From positions 2,294,001 to 2,358,000 of the forward strand of contig NZ_LT607803.1 of the NCBI RefSeq assembly GCF_900090195.1: a stretch of 64,000 nucleotides of DNA, read 5' to 3'. Both the position numbers and the translations under genes were made by a program. How positions within the stretch are numbered: position 1 is the first letter of the stretch; each line of letters starts with the position of its first letter. Below are positions 45,912-55,390 of the stretch, piece by piece. The stretch comes from Variovorax sp. HW608. Lineage in GTDB: Bacteria > Pseudomonadota > Gammaproteobacteria > Burkholderiales > Burkholderiaceae_C. The notes under the pieces were generated by a model. The model ran no database searches, was not told the origin of the DNA, and saw only the letters and a list, made by a program, of their open reading frames with translations.

Positions 45912-46727
45912 TCACGCATGGGTCGCCACCAGGATGATTGCCCATGACAGCAACGCCACGCCAAGGGGCATGCTGAGACGCTTCCCCCAGCGGACGTTCT
46001 TTTCGATTGCCATCACGGCCGCGAGCAGGAGCATCCAGCCGAGGCTGCCAGTACCGAGCGCGAACATCAACAGCATCAGCGCCCAGCAGCACCCGACGCA
46101 GAACAGTCCGTGCTGGGCGCCAAGCGCGAACGCGTGCCGCGATTGTGCGTGTCCGCGCCAGTGCTCGATGACGAAACTCAAGGGCGTTCGGCACCTCTCC
46201 AGGCACCGGTACTTGAGCGTGCTGAACTGAAATACGCCGGCCAACGCAATGGTTGCGACGCCGATCAACCAGCCATGCAAGGCCAGAGTGGGTTGGGCTG
46301 CGAGAAGGGACAGCACAGCGCTGTGCAGTGCATGCGCCAGAAGGCCGAAGGCTCCCCACACCGTCATGTAGCCCAAGCCGAGCATGACGAGGAGGCGTCC
46401 ATGGTCTGCGCGCTGCGCGGTCAATCGGTCGAAGGCACTGAACAGCGGCAAGGTGGTCGGCAGCATCATGGCCGCCGTCATGAGGATCCACGCGACAGCG
46501 TAAAGGACCGCGGGCACGACCACGCCGCCGGCAGGAACGACACGGCACAGAAACGCCGCCGGTCCCGACGCTGTCCAGTCATCGTGTTCGAGATAGCGTC
46601 CGTACGGGCTGCGTGCCCACGCCCACAACGCCACCCATGCGAGCGCAATCAGCGCGGCCAGGATCGGCAGGAACACGTGAACATGACGCGAGGCGCTGGG
46701 CGGCGGCTGGCCTGCCGTTGAGTTCAT
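45912..46727 (-). CDS. DUF2182 integral membrane protein
   Basis: The 271-residue protein has about seven hydrophobic segments with DUF2182 landmarks: MTAAMMLPTTLPL, FQFSTLKYRCLERCRTPLSF and HGLFCVGCCWALMLLMFALG. The Cys-x3-Cys and Cys-x2-Cys-Cys groups at the membrane suggest metal or thiol chemistry, but function is unknown. It overlaps the DUF1326 gene by four bases, and these two families are commonly paired. Confidence 0.85.
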   Translation of the reverse strand: MNSTAGQPPPSASRHVHVFLPILAALIALAWVALWAWARSPYGRYLEHDDWTASGPAAFLCRVVPAGGVVVPAVLYAVAWILMTAAMMLPTTLPLFSAFDRLTAQRADHGRLLVMLGLGYMTVWGAFGLLAHALHSAVLSLLAAQPTLALHGWLIGVATIALAGVFQFSTLKYRCLERCRTPLSFVIEHWRGHAQSRHAFALGAQHGLFCVGCCWALMLLMFALGTGSLGWMLLLAAVMAIEKNVRWGKRLSMPLGVALLSWAIILVATHA

Positions 46728-47326
46728 GCGTCGAAGACGAACGTGCTCTGCAAGGCGTTGTGGTTCTTGATGTTGAGGTCGATGCCGAGCGCGGCGTTCT
46801 TGGACCGATAGACCGGGGCCTTGCCGACAAACACCGGAGCGCCCGGCACCGTCGAGAACACCGTATCGGAGAGGGTGGTCTGACCCCCGGTCGCGCCCTG
46901 ATAGGGCTCGAGTTCGGCGTAGTAGTCCGTGCCGATCTCGAGTTCGCCCTTGCCGCCGACCACCGTGAAGCGGATCGGCGCCCGCTCCACCGAGACGACC
47001 TGACCAATGAGCTTGGCGAGGTCGGCGACCGGCCCCCCGGCCTGGCCGGTGTAGACCTTCAGCAGGGCCTCTTCCTGCGCTTTGGAGGCCTGCTCGTCGA
47101 CGTAGATCGCGGCAGTCCAGTTGCCTTGCAGGATATTGCCCGGCACATGGGCCACGGCCACGATGGTATTTCCTCCCACATCGACGCCATCGACCGTTCC
47201 TTTGTCGATACGCCAGGCGACAATGGTGTCGCAGGTACCGTTGTCAGGGTCCTCGCCGATCCAGCAGGGGCACAGGACCTTGCAGTTGCAAACCTCAAGC
47301 AGACGACCTTCCAGGTGATAACTCAT
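46724..47326 (-). CDS. DUF1326 cysteine-rich protein
   Basis: A ~200-residue protein with the DUF1326 N-terminal cysteine cluster CNCKVLCPCW followed by a second Cys in GTCDTIVAW. The start is the ATG of MSYHLEGRLLEV, with GGAGGT five bases upstream; the longer start at 47347 is less likely. The first gene of a pair with DUF2182, which would form its membrane partner, perhaps in copper or sulfur handling. No signal peptide. Confidence 0.82.
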   Translation of the reverse strand: MSYHLEGRLLEVCNCKVLCPCWIGEDPDNGTCDTIVAWRIDKGTVDGVDVGGNTIVAVAHVPGNILQGNWTAAIYVDEQASKAQEEALLKVYTGQAGGPVADLAKLIGQVVSVERAPIRFTVVGGKGELEIGTDYYAELEPYQGATGGQTTLSDTVFSTVPGAPVFVGKAPVYRSKNAALGIDLNIKNHNALQSTFVFDA

Positions 47327-47605
47327 ACGAACCTCCATTGAAGGCACGCGGACACCGACTTGTCGCCGCAGGGTGCGGCTATGGGGGTGTCAATTTTCAA
47401 ACTCAGAGGTATGCGAAGTCAAGTTCGGTAACGTGATGCGCCAGATTCGCGCGCTTGAGCGTCAAGCCCAGTACCGAGAACCGTGGCTGACTCTACAGAG
47501 CGCTCAAGTCCGGGCGCCGATCTTCCACGGCCGCGGTTGGAACTCGATCTACGCCGTAGTACGCTTGCCTGAGGGCGCTGTCCACTTCCTCCCCGGAGGC
47601 CTGCC
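47327..47605. other. divergent intergenic region
   Basis: 279 bases lie between the divergent DUF1326 and histidine-kinase genes. Short frames here have no recognisable product. Promoters for both directions are expected, but no clear -35/-10 or operator stands out by eye. Confidence 0.35.
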
Positions 47606-49354
47606 TTGGAGACAAGCACGCTGCGATCCTGGCTGAAGCTCGCCGCGGCTGACATTGCCGCGCGGTGTGGCGATCTTGTGCTGCGGCGAACGCGCGGCGG
47701 AGACTCTCGGCGCAACGGCGATGGCGAACCGCAGGGAACCCTGGAGATCCTGCGCGATTCGGAGCGGCGCTATCGAGAGTTGTTCGAGTCGCTCGACGTG
47801 GGCTTCGGCATCATCGAAGTGGTCTTCGACGCCGATCATCGGCCACAGGACTTCCACTTTCTCGAGGTCAACCCCGCGTTCGAACGGCAGACGGGTTGGC
47901 GCGACGTGGTGGGTCGCCGGATGCGCGAGATCGCACCGGATGCAGAACAGTACTGGTTCGACGTCTATGGCAAGGTGGCCGAGACGGGTGAGCCCATCCG
48001 TTTCGAGAGGCGAGCCCGGACCCTGGACCGTTGGTACGACGTCTACGCTTTTCCCTTTGCGAAGGCGTCCTGCCGCGTCGGCGTGCTGTTCCGCGACATC
48101 ACCCAGCGCAAGCAGACCGAGCATGCCCTGCGCGCAAGCGAGGCCCGCAGTCGTCTCGCGCTTGACGTGGCACAACTCGGGACATGGTCGTGGCGAGGGG
48201 CCGGAAACCTGCTCAGCGCCGACCCCCGCTTTCGCGAGTTGTGCGGCTTCGGCCTCGACGAAGCGTTGAGTCTTGAAGGCGTGATGGCCCACGTGCATGC
48301 GGACGACCGGGTGGTCGTCGAAGCGCGCGTGCGCGAGGCGCTGGAACCTTCCGGTGAAGGGCGCCTCAAGACCGAGTTGCGTTGTGTCGATCCAGATGGC
48401 AGCGTGCGATGGCTGGTCGCGCGCGGCATGACGGAATTCAGCACGGCAGGCGGCGATCGCCGTCCGGCGCGCATGTTGGGAACAGTGATGGACGTCACCG
48501 CGCGCAAGCTGATCGAACAGGAGTTGCTGCGTGGGCGCGACGAACTGGAGCTGCGGGTTCGCGAGCGAACGGATGCGCTCGCCCGTGCCAATGCCGCGCT
48601 CCACGTCGAGATCGCCGAGCGAAAGACGGCAGAAGACAAGATACGGCAGCTCCTCGGCCAACTGGTCGATGCGCAGGAAGACGAGCGCCGACGCCTATCG
48701 CGCGAGTTGCACGACACGCTCGGACAGCACCTCGCCGTGCTGACGCTGGGACTCGGGGCGGTGCGGGCGCAGGAGGGTTGTCCGCCGCATGTCATGGAGC
48801 GCCTCAGTCACATCGAGCAGGCGGCACGCCGGCTGGAGGAAGAGGTCGACCGGCTGTCGTACGAGCTGCGTCCGCTGGCGCTTGACAACATGGGGCTGGT
48901 CGACGCCTTGCGCCAATACGCAGCGGATTGGGCGACAGAATGTGGGGTCGCGGTGGACGTGACCGTGCTTGGCATTCCGGTCGACGAGCACCTGCCGGCC
49001 GCAGTGGAGACGACCGTGTACAGGGTGGTGCAGGAGGCACTGACCAATGTGCGAAAACATGCCGCGGCGTCGCAGGTGAGCCTGATCGCCGAGCGACGTG
49101 GGCCCGAACTGCGGGTCATCGTCGAGGATGATGGCTGCGGATTCGACGCCACATCGATGACCTCCCCTACGGACAGTGGGCGCCGGCTTGGCCTGCGTGG
49201 CATGGCAGAACGCGCCGCGCTGGTGGCCGGCTCGCTCGATATAGAGTCTGCACAAGGCCATGGAACGACGGTCTTCCTCTCGGTCCCGCTCGACGTCGGC
49301 CATACCCACGATGAAACACCGCATCATGAACAAACTCCGCATCGTGCTGGCTGA
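47606..49354 (+). CDS. PAS histidine kinase of the NarX/DegS type
   Basis: The 582-residue kinase has two PAS/PAC domains (~50-170, ~180-300), a coiled linker (LELRVRERTDALARANAALH), the HisKA_3 dimerisation box with His369 (LSRELHDTLGQHL) and a HATPase_c domain (VQEALTNVRKHA, DDGCGFD, GLRGMAERA). No transmembrane segment is evident, so it should be cytosolic. The start is a TTG at 47606 with GGAGG upstream. It overlaps the downstream response regulator by 44 bases. Confidence 0.87.
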   Translation: METSTLRSWLKLAAADIAARCGDLVLRRTRGGDSRRNGDGEPQGTLEILRDSERRYRELFESLDVGFGIIEVVFDADHRPQDFHFLEVNPAFERQTGWRDVVGRRMREIAPDAEQYWFDVYGKVAETGEPIRFERRARTLDRWYDVYAFPFAKASCRVGVLFRDITQRKQTEHALRASEARSRLALDVAQLGTWSWRGAGNLLSADPRFRELCGFGLDEALSLEGVMAHVHADDRVVVEARVREALEPSGEGRLKTELRCVDPDGSVRWLVARGMTEFSTAGGDRRPARMLGTVMDVTARKLIEQELLRGRDELELRVRERTDALARANAALHVEIAERKTAEDKIRQLLGQLVDAQEDERRRLSRELHDTLGQHLAVLTLGLGAVRAQEGCPPHVMERLSHIEQAARRLEEEVDRLSYELRPLALDNMGLVDALRQYAADWATECGVAVDVTVLGIPVDEHLPAAVETTVYRVVQEALTNVRKHAAASQVSLIAERRGPELRVIVEDDGCGFDATSMTSPTDSGRRLGLRGMAERAALVAGSLDIESAQGHGTTVFLSVPLDVGHTHDETPHHEQTPHRAG

Positions 49355-49997
49355 CGACCACGGTGTGCTGCGTGACGGGCTGACCCTGCTTATCAATGCC
49401 CAGCCCGACATGGAGGTCGTGGCCTGCGCACGTGGCGGCCGGGAGGCCGTGCAGCTGGCTGAGCAATGGAGCCCGCACGTGCTTGTGCTCGATATTTCAA
49501 TGCCCGACCTCGGCGGTGCCGAAGCCACCGAGCAGATCCGCCAGCGCTGCCCGCATGTGCGCATTCTGGCGCTCACGCGCTATGCGGATCAGGGCTACCT
49601 GCGTCGTCTGCTCAACGCAGGTGCGAGTGGCTACGTACTCAAGCGAACGGCCGGAGAAGCGTTGATCGATGCGATTCGCGTCGTCGCCGAAGGCGGCTCG
49701 TACGTCGATCCGACTCTTGCAGGCGGCCTGGTCGCCCGCATGACGACGGCGGCCTCGGCACAACGGGACGCACCCGTACACGCGGGCGAACTCTCCGAGC
49801 GCGAGACGCAGGTATTGCGGCTCATCGCCTGGGGGCAGAGCAACAAGGAGATCGCCGCGCAGCTGGGCATCAGCGTGAAGACGGTCGAGTCCTACAAGGC
49901 TACAGCCCTCGAGAAGCTGCAGTTGCGCAGCCGCACCGACATCCTGCGCTATGCCCTGGCCTGCAATTGGCTGAACGAGGACGGCGGGCCCGAGTAG
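49311..49997 (+). CDS. NarL/FixJ-family response regulator
   Basis: The product (~228 residues) has a receiver domain (LADDHGVLRDG; phospho-acceptor Asp61 in VLVLDISMPD; switch Thr/Lys region YVLKRTAGEA) and a C-terminal LuxR-type HTH (LSERETQVLRLIAWGQSNKE and ISVKTVESYKATALEKL). It is the output partner of the overlapping NarX-like kinase. An ATG at 49326 is an alternative start. Target genes are unknown; the DUF1326/DUF2182 pair and the next receiver gene are candidates. Confidence 0.88.
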   Translation: MKHRIMNKLRIVLADDHGVLRDGLTLLINAQPDMEVVACARGGREAVQLAEQWSPHVLVLDISMPDLGGAEATEQIRQRCPHVRILALTRYADQGYLRRLLNAGASGYVLKRTAGEALIDAIRVVAEGGSYVDPTLAGGLVARMTTAASAQRDAPVHAGELSERETQVLRLIAWGQSNKEIAAQLGISVKTVESYKATALEKLQLRSRTDILRYALACNWLNEDGGPE

Positions 49998-50039
49998 CTG
50001 CCGACCCGGGAAAACCCCGGGGCGCAGCGGCCCCCATTC

Positions 50040-50057
50040 CCGGGTGCGAGCACCCGG
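50040..50057. terminator. hairpin downstream of response regulator
   Basis: CCGGGTGC and GCACCCGG form a perfect 8-bp stem with a 2-base centre. A second stem, CCCGGG-N5-CCCGGG, lies at about 50005-50021. Both fall in the gap before the next gene. There is no U-run, so termination is likely Rho-dependent or weak. Confidence 0.4.
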
Positions 50058-50129
50058 AACTTGCTGGCAAGCTCATGGACTGAGCTTCGCCGGCGCTGCT
50101 GGGCGATTCATGAACAAGAAGGGCACTTG

Positions 50130-51461
50130 ATGGGGGACGACGTCCGGACCACGTTCGACTTTTCGGAAGTCTTTACCGTTGCCGCACGGCATGTACTGCG
50201 CAGGATCAGCAGCCGTGATCTCAGACTCTCCTTTGACCACCGCGGCCCTCTTGCAATCATCGAGGGCGAGGCCGTCGCGATGCGACGCAGCCTCCACCGC
50301 ATGCTGTTCGGCGCGATCGACGAACTCGAGTCGGGTCATGTCGCGCTCGAGGCGCAGACCCACCTCACGCCGTCTGGCCACTACCATGTCGACGTGAAGG
50401 CGACCGGCTCCGGGGTACTGGCGACGCAAGGCGTCCTGAGCACGGTGATCGCGCGCCTGAAACTTACGCAGCAGCGGGAACTCGCCGAGCAAGCGGAACA
50501 GCCTCGGTTGCGGCGAGCCAGCGGTGATTGTCCGATCACAGGCGCACGCATCGATTTCGAGGGCTCCCCGTCGGCCGGCATGCTGTTGCGCGCGCATTGG
50601 GCGCTGTCGGACGCGCGGCCGGTCCAGGACACGCCCGCGGTACCCGACGCGCATGGCTCGGTGGCCTGGATCATCGACGACCGTGATGCAGCGAGCAGCT
50701 TACTCATGCCGCGCCTGCAGCGACTGGGCTGGGCCACCGTCAGATTCGCGTCGCGCGCGGAAGCCGCCCGGCGGCTGCGGTCGCCAAACGGTGCCGGCGA
50801 ACACCCATCGTTGTTGATTGTCATCGAGTCGCAAGACACGCCGCCGCTTGCGCTGCGGGCATTGCGCGAACAACTGCCTGCCTCGACGGAGTGCATCTAT
50901 GGCGTTGTTCCAGGCTCGCCTTCGTTGATCAGGCGCAATGACTTCGATGGATTCAAGGTTTTGGTGCGGCCGTTCAGCCCGGCCCAGCTGCGTCGATTGA
51001 CGGCCGGCGCCGCCACTGCATCCGAACGCGCGTCCTGCAGCATGCCGCAGTTGCTCGGCGCGACGCAGCGTCGCGCACTCGTGATGGTGGTCGACGACGA
51101 TGACGTCAGCCGGAGGGTCACCGCCACGATGGCGCGTGCCCTCGGCTTCGATGTCGTCACGGCGTGTGATGGGGAGGAGGCAGTGGAGCAGTGTGAACGC
51201 ATGCATCCCGCCGCCGTGCTGATGGACCTCGACTTGCCCTCGATGGATGGGATCAGGGTGGCACAGCGGTTGCGCGAACTGGAGCGAGCAGGCGCACTTG
51301 CACCTTGCATCATCGTTGCCGTCGCAGCGGACGGCAGCGAACAAGCGCGCCTCACGTCTGCGGTTGCCGGCATGGATGGGTACTTGACGAAGCCGCTTTC
51401 GACATCAAGCCTGGGCACCGAGTTGCACCGTCTGTGCGCTGGTTGCGTAGCGCCAGCCTGA
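50130..51461 (+). CDS. receiver protein resembling a hybrid kinase without H-box
   Basis: The product (about 443 residues) ends in a canonical receiver (VMVVDDDDVSRR; phospho-acceptor Asp366 in AVLMDLDLPSMDG; GYLTKPLS). A second, degenerate receiver-like region starts near WIIDDRDAASSLLMPRLQRL. The N-terminal part (RLSFDHRGPLAIIEGEAVAM) recalls a remnant of HATPase folds, but no phospho-acceptor histidine box and no N-/G-box are visible. The ATG at 50130 has AAGGG upstream. A role as phosphate sink or non-kinase adaptor for the preceding two-component pair is possible. Confidence 0.7.
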   Translation: MGDDVRTTFDFSEVFTVAARHVLRRISSRDLRLSFDHRGPLAIIEGEAVAMRRSLHRMLFGAIDELESGHVALEAQTHLTPSGHYHVDVKATGSGVLATQGVLSTVIARLKLTQQRELAEQAEQPRLRRASGDCPITGARIDFEGSPSAGMLLRAHWALSDARPVQDTPAVPDAHGSVAWIIDDRDAASSLLMPRLQRLGWATVRFASRAEAARRLRSPNGAGEHPSLLIVIESQDTPPLALRALREQLPASTECIYGVVPGSPSLIRRNDFDGFKVLVRPFSPAQLRRLTAGAATASERASCSMPQLLGATQRRALVMVVDDDDVSRRVTATMARALGFDVVTACDGEEAVEQCERMHPAAVLMDLDLPSMDGIRVAQRLRELERAGALAPCIIVAVAADGSEQARLTSAVAGMDGYLTKPLSTSSLGTELHRLCAGCVAPA

Positions 51462-51556
51462 GCGCCACGTCATGAGGCTTTCCTTCCTAGAAACGAACCC
51501 ACGTGACGTCGCGTGCTGCACGGCCACGACGACATGTAGCTTACAAAGAGACACCG

Positions 51557-51841
51557 ATGAAGCATCCCATCGTGAATGTGCAAAAGACCCACCCAGGCCT
51601 CTATACCTACAGCATCGGCATGATCGATCAGCCGATGTTCATGTGCGAGGATGACTTCGAGTCAGGCGAGGACTGCCTGCGGGATGCAGGCAACCTGCTC
51701 GGCAAGTACTTCGACGGCGTAAGGATTTGCTATGCCGGCGCTGCACTCGGTCTGTTTGCCGTGACGCGCCTCAGGAACGAGCCGGGGGACCTGTTCGATG
51801 AACTGATGGACGCCGTGCTCGCGGGCCGTCGGACGCGATAA
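51557..51841 (+). CDS. small conserved hypothetical protein
   Basis: A 94-residue soluble protein beginning MKHPIVNVQKTHPGLYTYSI. It has an acidic middle (CEDDFESGEDCLRDAGN) and two or three Cys residues but no recognised domain. The start is the ATG at 51557, preceded by AAGAGA. It is tail-to-tail with the synthase-channel fusion, with a hairpin between the two stops. Confidence 0.55.
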   Translation: MKHPIVNVQKTHPGLYTYSIGMIDQPMFMCEDDFESGEDCLRDAGNLLGKYFDGVRICYAGAALGLFAVTRLRNEPGDLFDELMDAVLAGRRTR

Positions 51842-51910
51842 GGAAGCCAATCGGCATCCAGTGCAGCGCGGCAGCCGAGTTCCTGGCTGGCGGAGGGGTC
51901 GTAGCGGGTA

Positions 51911-51935
51911 CGACCGCCTGAGCGCGAGGCGGTCG
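51911..51935. terminator. bidirectional hairpin between convergent genes
   Basis: CGACCGCCT and AGGCGGTCG form a perfect 9-bp stem with a 7-base loop, placed between the convergent stops at 51841 and 51959. Position favours a shared terminator; no T-run follows on either strand. Confidence 0.5.
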
Positions 51936-51958
51936 ACGAGAAAGTGAAGCCGCGGCCG

Positions 51959-54900
51959 TCAGCCGGAAGAAGTCTTCTTGGCCCCGTTTTCGCTCCAGCC
52001 GCCGCCCAGCGCCTTGTAGAGGTTGACCGTGTTCACCGCCTGCCGAAGCTGCAGTTCGATCCACTGAATCTGCTCGTTGTAGAGCTCGCGCTGCGAGTCG
52101 AGGCTCGAGAAGTAGTCCTCCAGGCCGCCCTTGAAACGTACCTGCGAGATGGAAGCCACCTTGGCCAGGGATTGCACCCTGGCCTGCTCCGCTTCGAGTT
52201 GGGGACGCAGGTGGCTGTCCGCGATCAATGCATCGGCCGTCTCGCGGAACGCCTGTTGCGCCGCATGCTCGTAGGTCGCCATCGCCTCGGCGAGCCGTGC
52301 CTCGTTCGCGTCGACGTTCGCACTCCTTTTCCCCCAGTCAAGAATCGGCAGTGATACGCCGAGCAGTCCCGCCCAGCTGCGATTGCCGCTGCTGAGCACG
52401 TGCGAGAACCCGGTACTGATGCCCCCGCCCAGCGCGGTCAACGAAATGGTCGGGAAGAATTCGGCCTTCGCAGCGCCAATGCCGGCGTTCGCGGCTTCGA
52501 CGCGGGCATAGGCGGCAAGGAGGTCCGGCCGGTGCTGCAGCAGGCTGGACGGGAGCCCCGCCGGAATCTCCGCCACCGAGCGGCCAGGCCAAGCGCGTTG
52601 TGACCCGGTGGTCGGCGACACGGGCTGTCCGACCAGCACGGTCAGCCATTGAAGGTCCTGCCCGACACGGGTCTGGAATTCCTCGTGCTGGACCTGGGCG
52701 CGCTGCACCAGCGACTGCGACCGGAAGACATCCTGCTCTGAAGCGCCTCCGGCCGTGCGGGCGCGCGTCATCACCTTCGTGCTGTCTGTCTGAGACTTCT
52801 CCTCGGCCTCGGACAGGGCCAGCAGTGCGCGATCGGCGCGCAGCGTCAGGTAGGCATTGCAGACCTCGCCCACCAGGTTGATCCGGGCAGCGGCGTAGTC
52901 GAGGTCGCTGGACTGCGCCTGCGAGCCGGCCTGCTGCACGGTGGAACCGACGCGGCCGAAGAAGTCGAGTTCGTAGGATGTGATGCCCGCCTGCACGCCG
53001 AACGTATTGCCGGCGTGTCCGCCCGGCTGGTTGGCGGTGACTAGCCCGGAGGGGCCCAGGGCCGTGGTCACGTTGCTGCGCTCGGCGAACGCGGTAACGC
53101 CGATTTCGGGGAACAGCGACGACCGGGTGCCCGCGTAGGCGGCGCGGGCCTGGCGGGCCCGGGCGGCGTAGGCACGCAGGTCGCGATTCTGGGCCAGCGC
53201 CGTCGTGATCAGGCCGCGAAGCTCGTCGTCGACCACGAAGTCCGACCACGCGATGGGCGCCGCCGCGGTGGTGGTCGCCGCGACCGGCCATTGCGCAGGC
53301 ACTTGCACGTCCGCGGGCTTGAGCGGCGGCGTCAGGTTGCAGCCGCTCAGCATCAGCAGCCCGGCCAGCGCGATGAGGGGCTGCGCGATGGAAACCCCGA
53401 GGCGGCGCAGCGGCCCTTGAGACCAGCGGGGCCACCGCCATCCCGCGGTGTTCATGAAGGCCAGCGCCGCGCGGCCCGCGCGCGCCTGGGTCGCGACATG
53501 CGTCGGCGGCATGGCGAACACCTGGCGCACCAGCCGGTCGTGCAAGGATGCGTCGCAGTCGAAGAGCAATTCGGCGCCGGACCTCGTGTGTCTGTCCACC
53601 CGGGCGGAGATCCAGCCCACGTCCGGCACGTGAACATCCACGTCGTGCCCGGCGGGCAGGCGTTGCAGCAAGGCGCTGTCCCGCAGCAGCGCGCCGTCGG
53701 TGGCGATGTTGACGAAACGCGCGGCGCCGACACCGGCCGAACTGCGAAAGCGGGTCAGCGCGGCGAACGGGAAGCGCTCCTCCTGGTCGGGTCGGGGGCG
53801 GTCCACACAGGCAACCAGCGCCGCGAGGCAATAGATGGTGCCGGCGACGCTCCAGATCATGTTGAGCGTGTCACCGGTGGTCATCGGGCCGCTGAGCGCC
53901 CTGAAGGCGCCCAGTTCGATGGCCACCATGAGGCCGCCGAACACCGCGACCAGGTTCCAGTGCACCACCGTCTTCGATCGATCCAGCCCTTTCGCCGTGA
54001 CCTTGAAGGGCCTGCCGAAGGGTCGTATCAACGCGCTCGCGATCGTACGGGTCACGGCCATGGCCGCGACGACCTGCGTCACCTCGGTGAAGACGGGCAG
54101 TGAACGTCGCTGGTTGATCCAGTAGCTGTAGGCCCAGAACACGATCAGCGCCGGCAGCCCGTAGGCGGCGAAGGCCCGAGGCGTCGCGTAGAACGCCGAC
54201 ACGCCGAAAAACCAGTACATCACGGGCGCGGCGAGCATGAGCAGCATGAAGGGCTTGCTCAGCCAGTGCAGAAGGCCATGCACGAAGTGCATGCGCGCCG
54301 TGAGGCTGTAGCCCTTGCCGCGCAGCGGTCCGTCCGGAAGCAGAGCGACCTGGATGGTGCCGAGGCACCAGCGGCTTCGCTGGTTGATGTATTCGATGAT
54401 GCTATCGGCGGAAAGCCCGTTGGACAGCCGCTCGTTGAGCCAACGCGTGACCCACCCATGGCGCAGCAGTGTCAACGAGGTGAAGATGTCCTCGCACACG
54501 CTGCCGGTCGGAAAGCCGCCAAGACGCGTGATCACGTCGCGCCGCACGATGAACGAGGTGCCCACGCAGAACGCCGCGTCCGCGGCATCCTTGGCAGGCT
54601 GGAGCACATCGAAGAAGACACGCTGCTCGTCGACCCAGCTGTCGGTCGCGTGCAGGTTGTGCTGGATCGGGTCGGCGTTGTAGTAGAACTGCGGCGTCTG
54701 GACCAGCCCCACCTTCGGCTCGTCGAAGAGGCCGAGCACACGATATACGATGTTCCGGTGCGGCACGAAGTCCGCGTCGAGCACCAGGAGGTAGGGTGCA
54801 TTGGTGGTTTCGGCCGACACGCGCAGGCCGTTGTTGAGATTGCCTGCCTTGGCGTGCGTGTTGTCCGGCCGGCGTGCGTAGTTCACCCCCCTGCTCGCGC

Positions 54901-55390
54901 AGTAGTCCCGCAGCCAGTCGCGCCGCGTGTCATCGAGCACCCAGACATTCACGTTCGGATAGTCGATGGCCTGGGCGCCGATGATGGTTTTCTCGAGCAC
55001 CCCGAGATCTTCGTTGTAGGTGCAGATGAACACATCGACCGCGGGCACCTGCACGCCGAGACCGCGCAGCCTGGCCTCGCCACGATCGGCCATGGCGCTG
55101 TTGTCGCGGCGGCCCATCAGGATCTGGATCGACATCAGCGTACAGACGACCGACACCATCTCGAAGAACAGGAAGACCCATGCGTAGAGCGAGATGAGAC
55201 CCTCGCCCGCCGGCGGCAGCGTCTCCGTGACCCGCCAGGCCACATAGCGTGCGATCACCAGCGCTGTGAGCCCGCCGAACACCATGCGATGCGAGAGCCG
55301 CTCTGGCCGCGCCCAGAAGATCATGATCAGCGCCATCGTGGCGACGACGAGGTTGATGCTGAATTCGGGCATGTCGATCACGTCGGACAT
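51959..55390 (-). CDS. cellulose-synthase-like glycosyltransferase continuous with outer-membrane efflux lipoprotein
   Basis: One frame, 1,143 residues. Residues 1-~645 are a GT2 cellulose-synthase-like enzyme: about eight membrane helices, LDD (152-154), DADFVP (205-210), VCED (298-301, catalytic Asp301) and QRSRW (337-341), then a C-terminal PilZ-like beta domain (weak, no clear RxxxR). From Met646 the same frame runs into MNTAGWRWPRWSQGPLRR and a hydrophobic segment with lipobox LSGC (Cys684), followed by a complete NodT/OprM-type outer-membrane factor to the end (both OEP repeats). AGGAGG before the ATG at 55390 supports the first start; no ribosome site is seen before Met646. It ends an operon with an HlyD adaptor. 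Expression may be one polyprotein or two products by internal initiation. Confidence 0.8.
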   Translation of the reverse strand: MSDVIDMPEFSINLVVATMALIMIFWARPERLSHRMVFGGLTALVIARYVAWRVTETLPPAGEGLISLYAWVFLFFEMVSVVCTLMSIQILMGRRDNSAMADRGEARLRGLGVQVPAVDVFICTYNEDLGVLEKTIIGAQAIDYPNVNVWVLDDTRRDWLRDYCASRGVNYARRPDNTHAKAGNLNNGLRVSAETTNAPYLLVLDADFVPHRNIVYRVLGLFDEPKVGLVQTPQFYYNADPIQHNLHATDSWVDEQRVFFDVLQPAKDAADAAFCVGTSFIVRRDVITRLGGFPTGSVCEDIFTSLTLLRHGWVTRWLNERLSNGLSADSIIEYINQRSRWCLGTIQVALLPDGPLRGKGYSLTARMHFVHGLLHWLSKPFMLLMLAAPVMYWFFGVSAFYATPRAFAAYGLPALIVFWAYSYWINQRRSLPVFTEVTQVVAAMAVTRTIASALIRPFGRPFKVTAKGLDRSKTVVHWNLVAVFGGLMVAIELGAFRALSGPMTTGDTLNMIWSVAGTIYCLAALVACVDRPRPDQEERFPFAALTRFRSSAGVGAARFVNIATDGALLRDSALLQRLPAGHDVDVHVPDVGWISARVDRHTRSGAELLFDCDASLHDRLVRQVFAMPPTHVATQARAGRAALAFMNTAGWRWPRWSQGPLRRLGVSIAQPLIALAGLLMLSGCNLTPPLKPADVQVPAQWPVAATTTAAAPIAWSDFVVDDELRGLITTALAQNRDLRAYAARARQARAAYAGTRSSLFPEIGVTAFAERSNVTTALGPSGLVTANQPGGHAGNTFGVQAGITSYELDFFGRVGSTVQQAGSQAQSSDLDYAAARINLVGEVCNAYLTLRADRALLALSEAEEKSQTDSTKVMTRARTAGGASEQDVFRSQSLVQRAQVQHEEFQTRVGQDLQWLTVLVGQPVSPTTGSQRAWPGRSVAEIPAGLPSSLLQHRPDLLAAYARVEAANAGIGAAKAEFFPTISLTALGGGISTGFSHVLSSGNRSWAGLLGVSLPILDWGKRSANVDANEARLAEAMATYEHAAQQAFRETADALIADSHLRPQLEAEQARVQSLAKVASISQVRFKGGLEDYFSSLDSQRELYNEQIQWIELQLRQAVNTVNLYKALGGGWSENGAKKTSSG

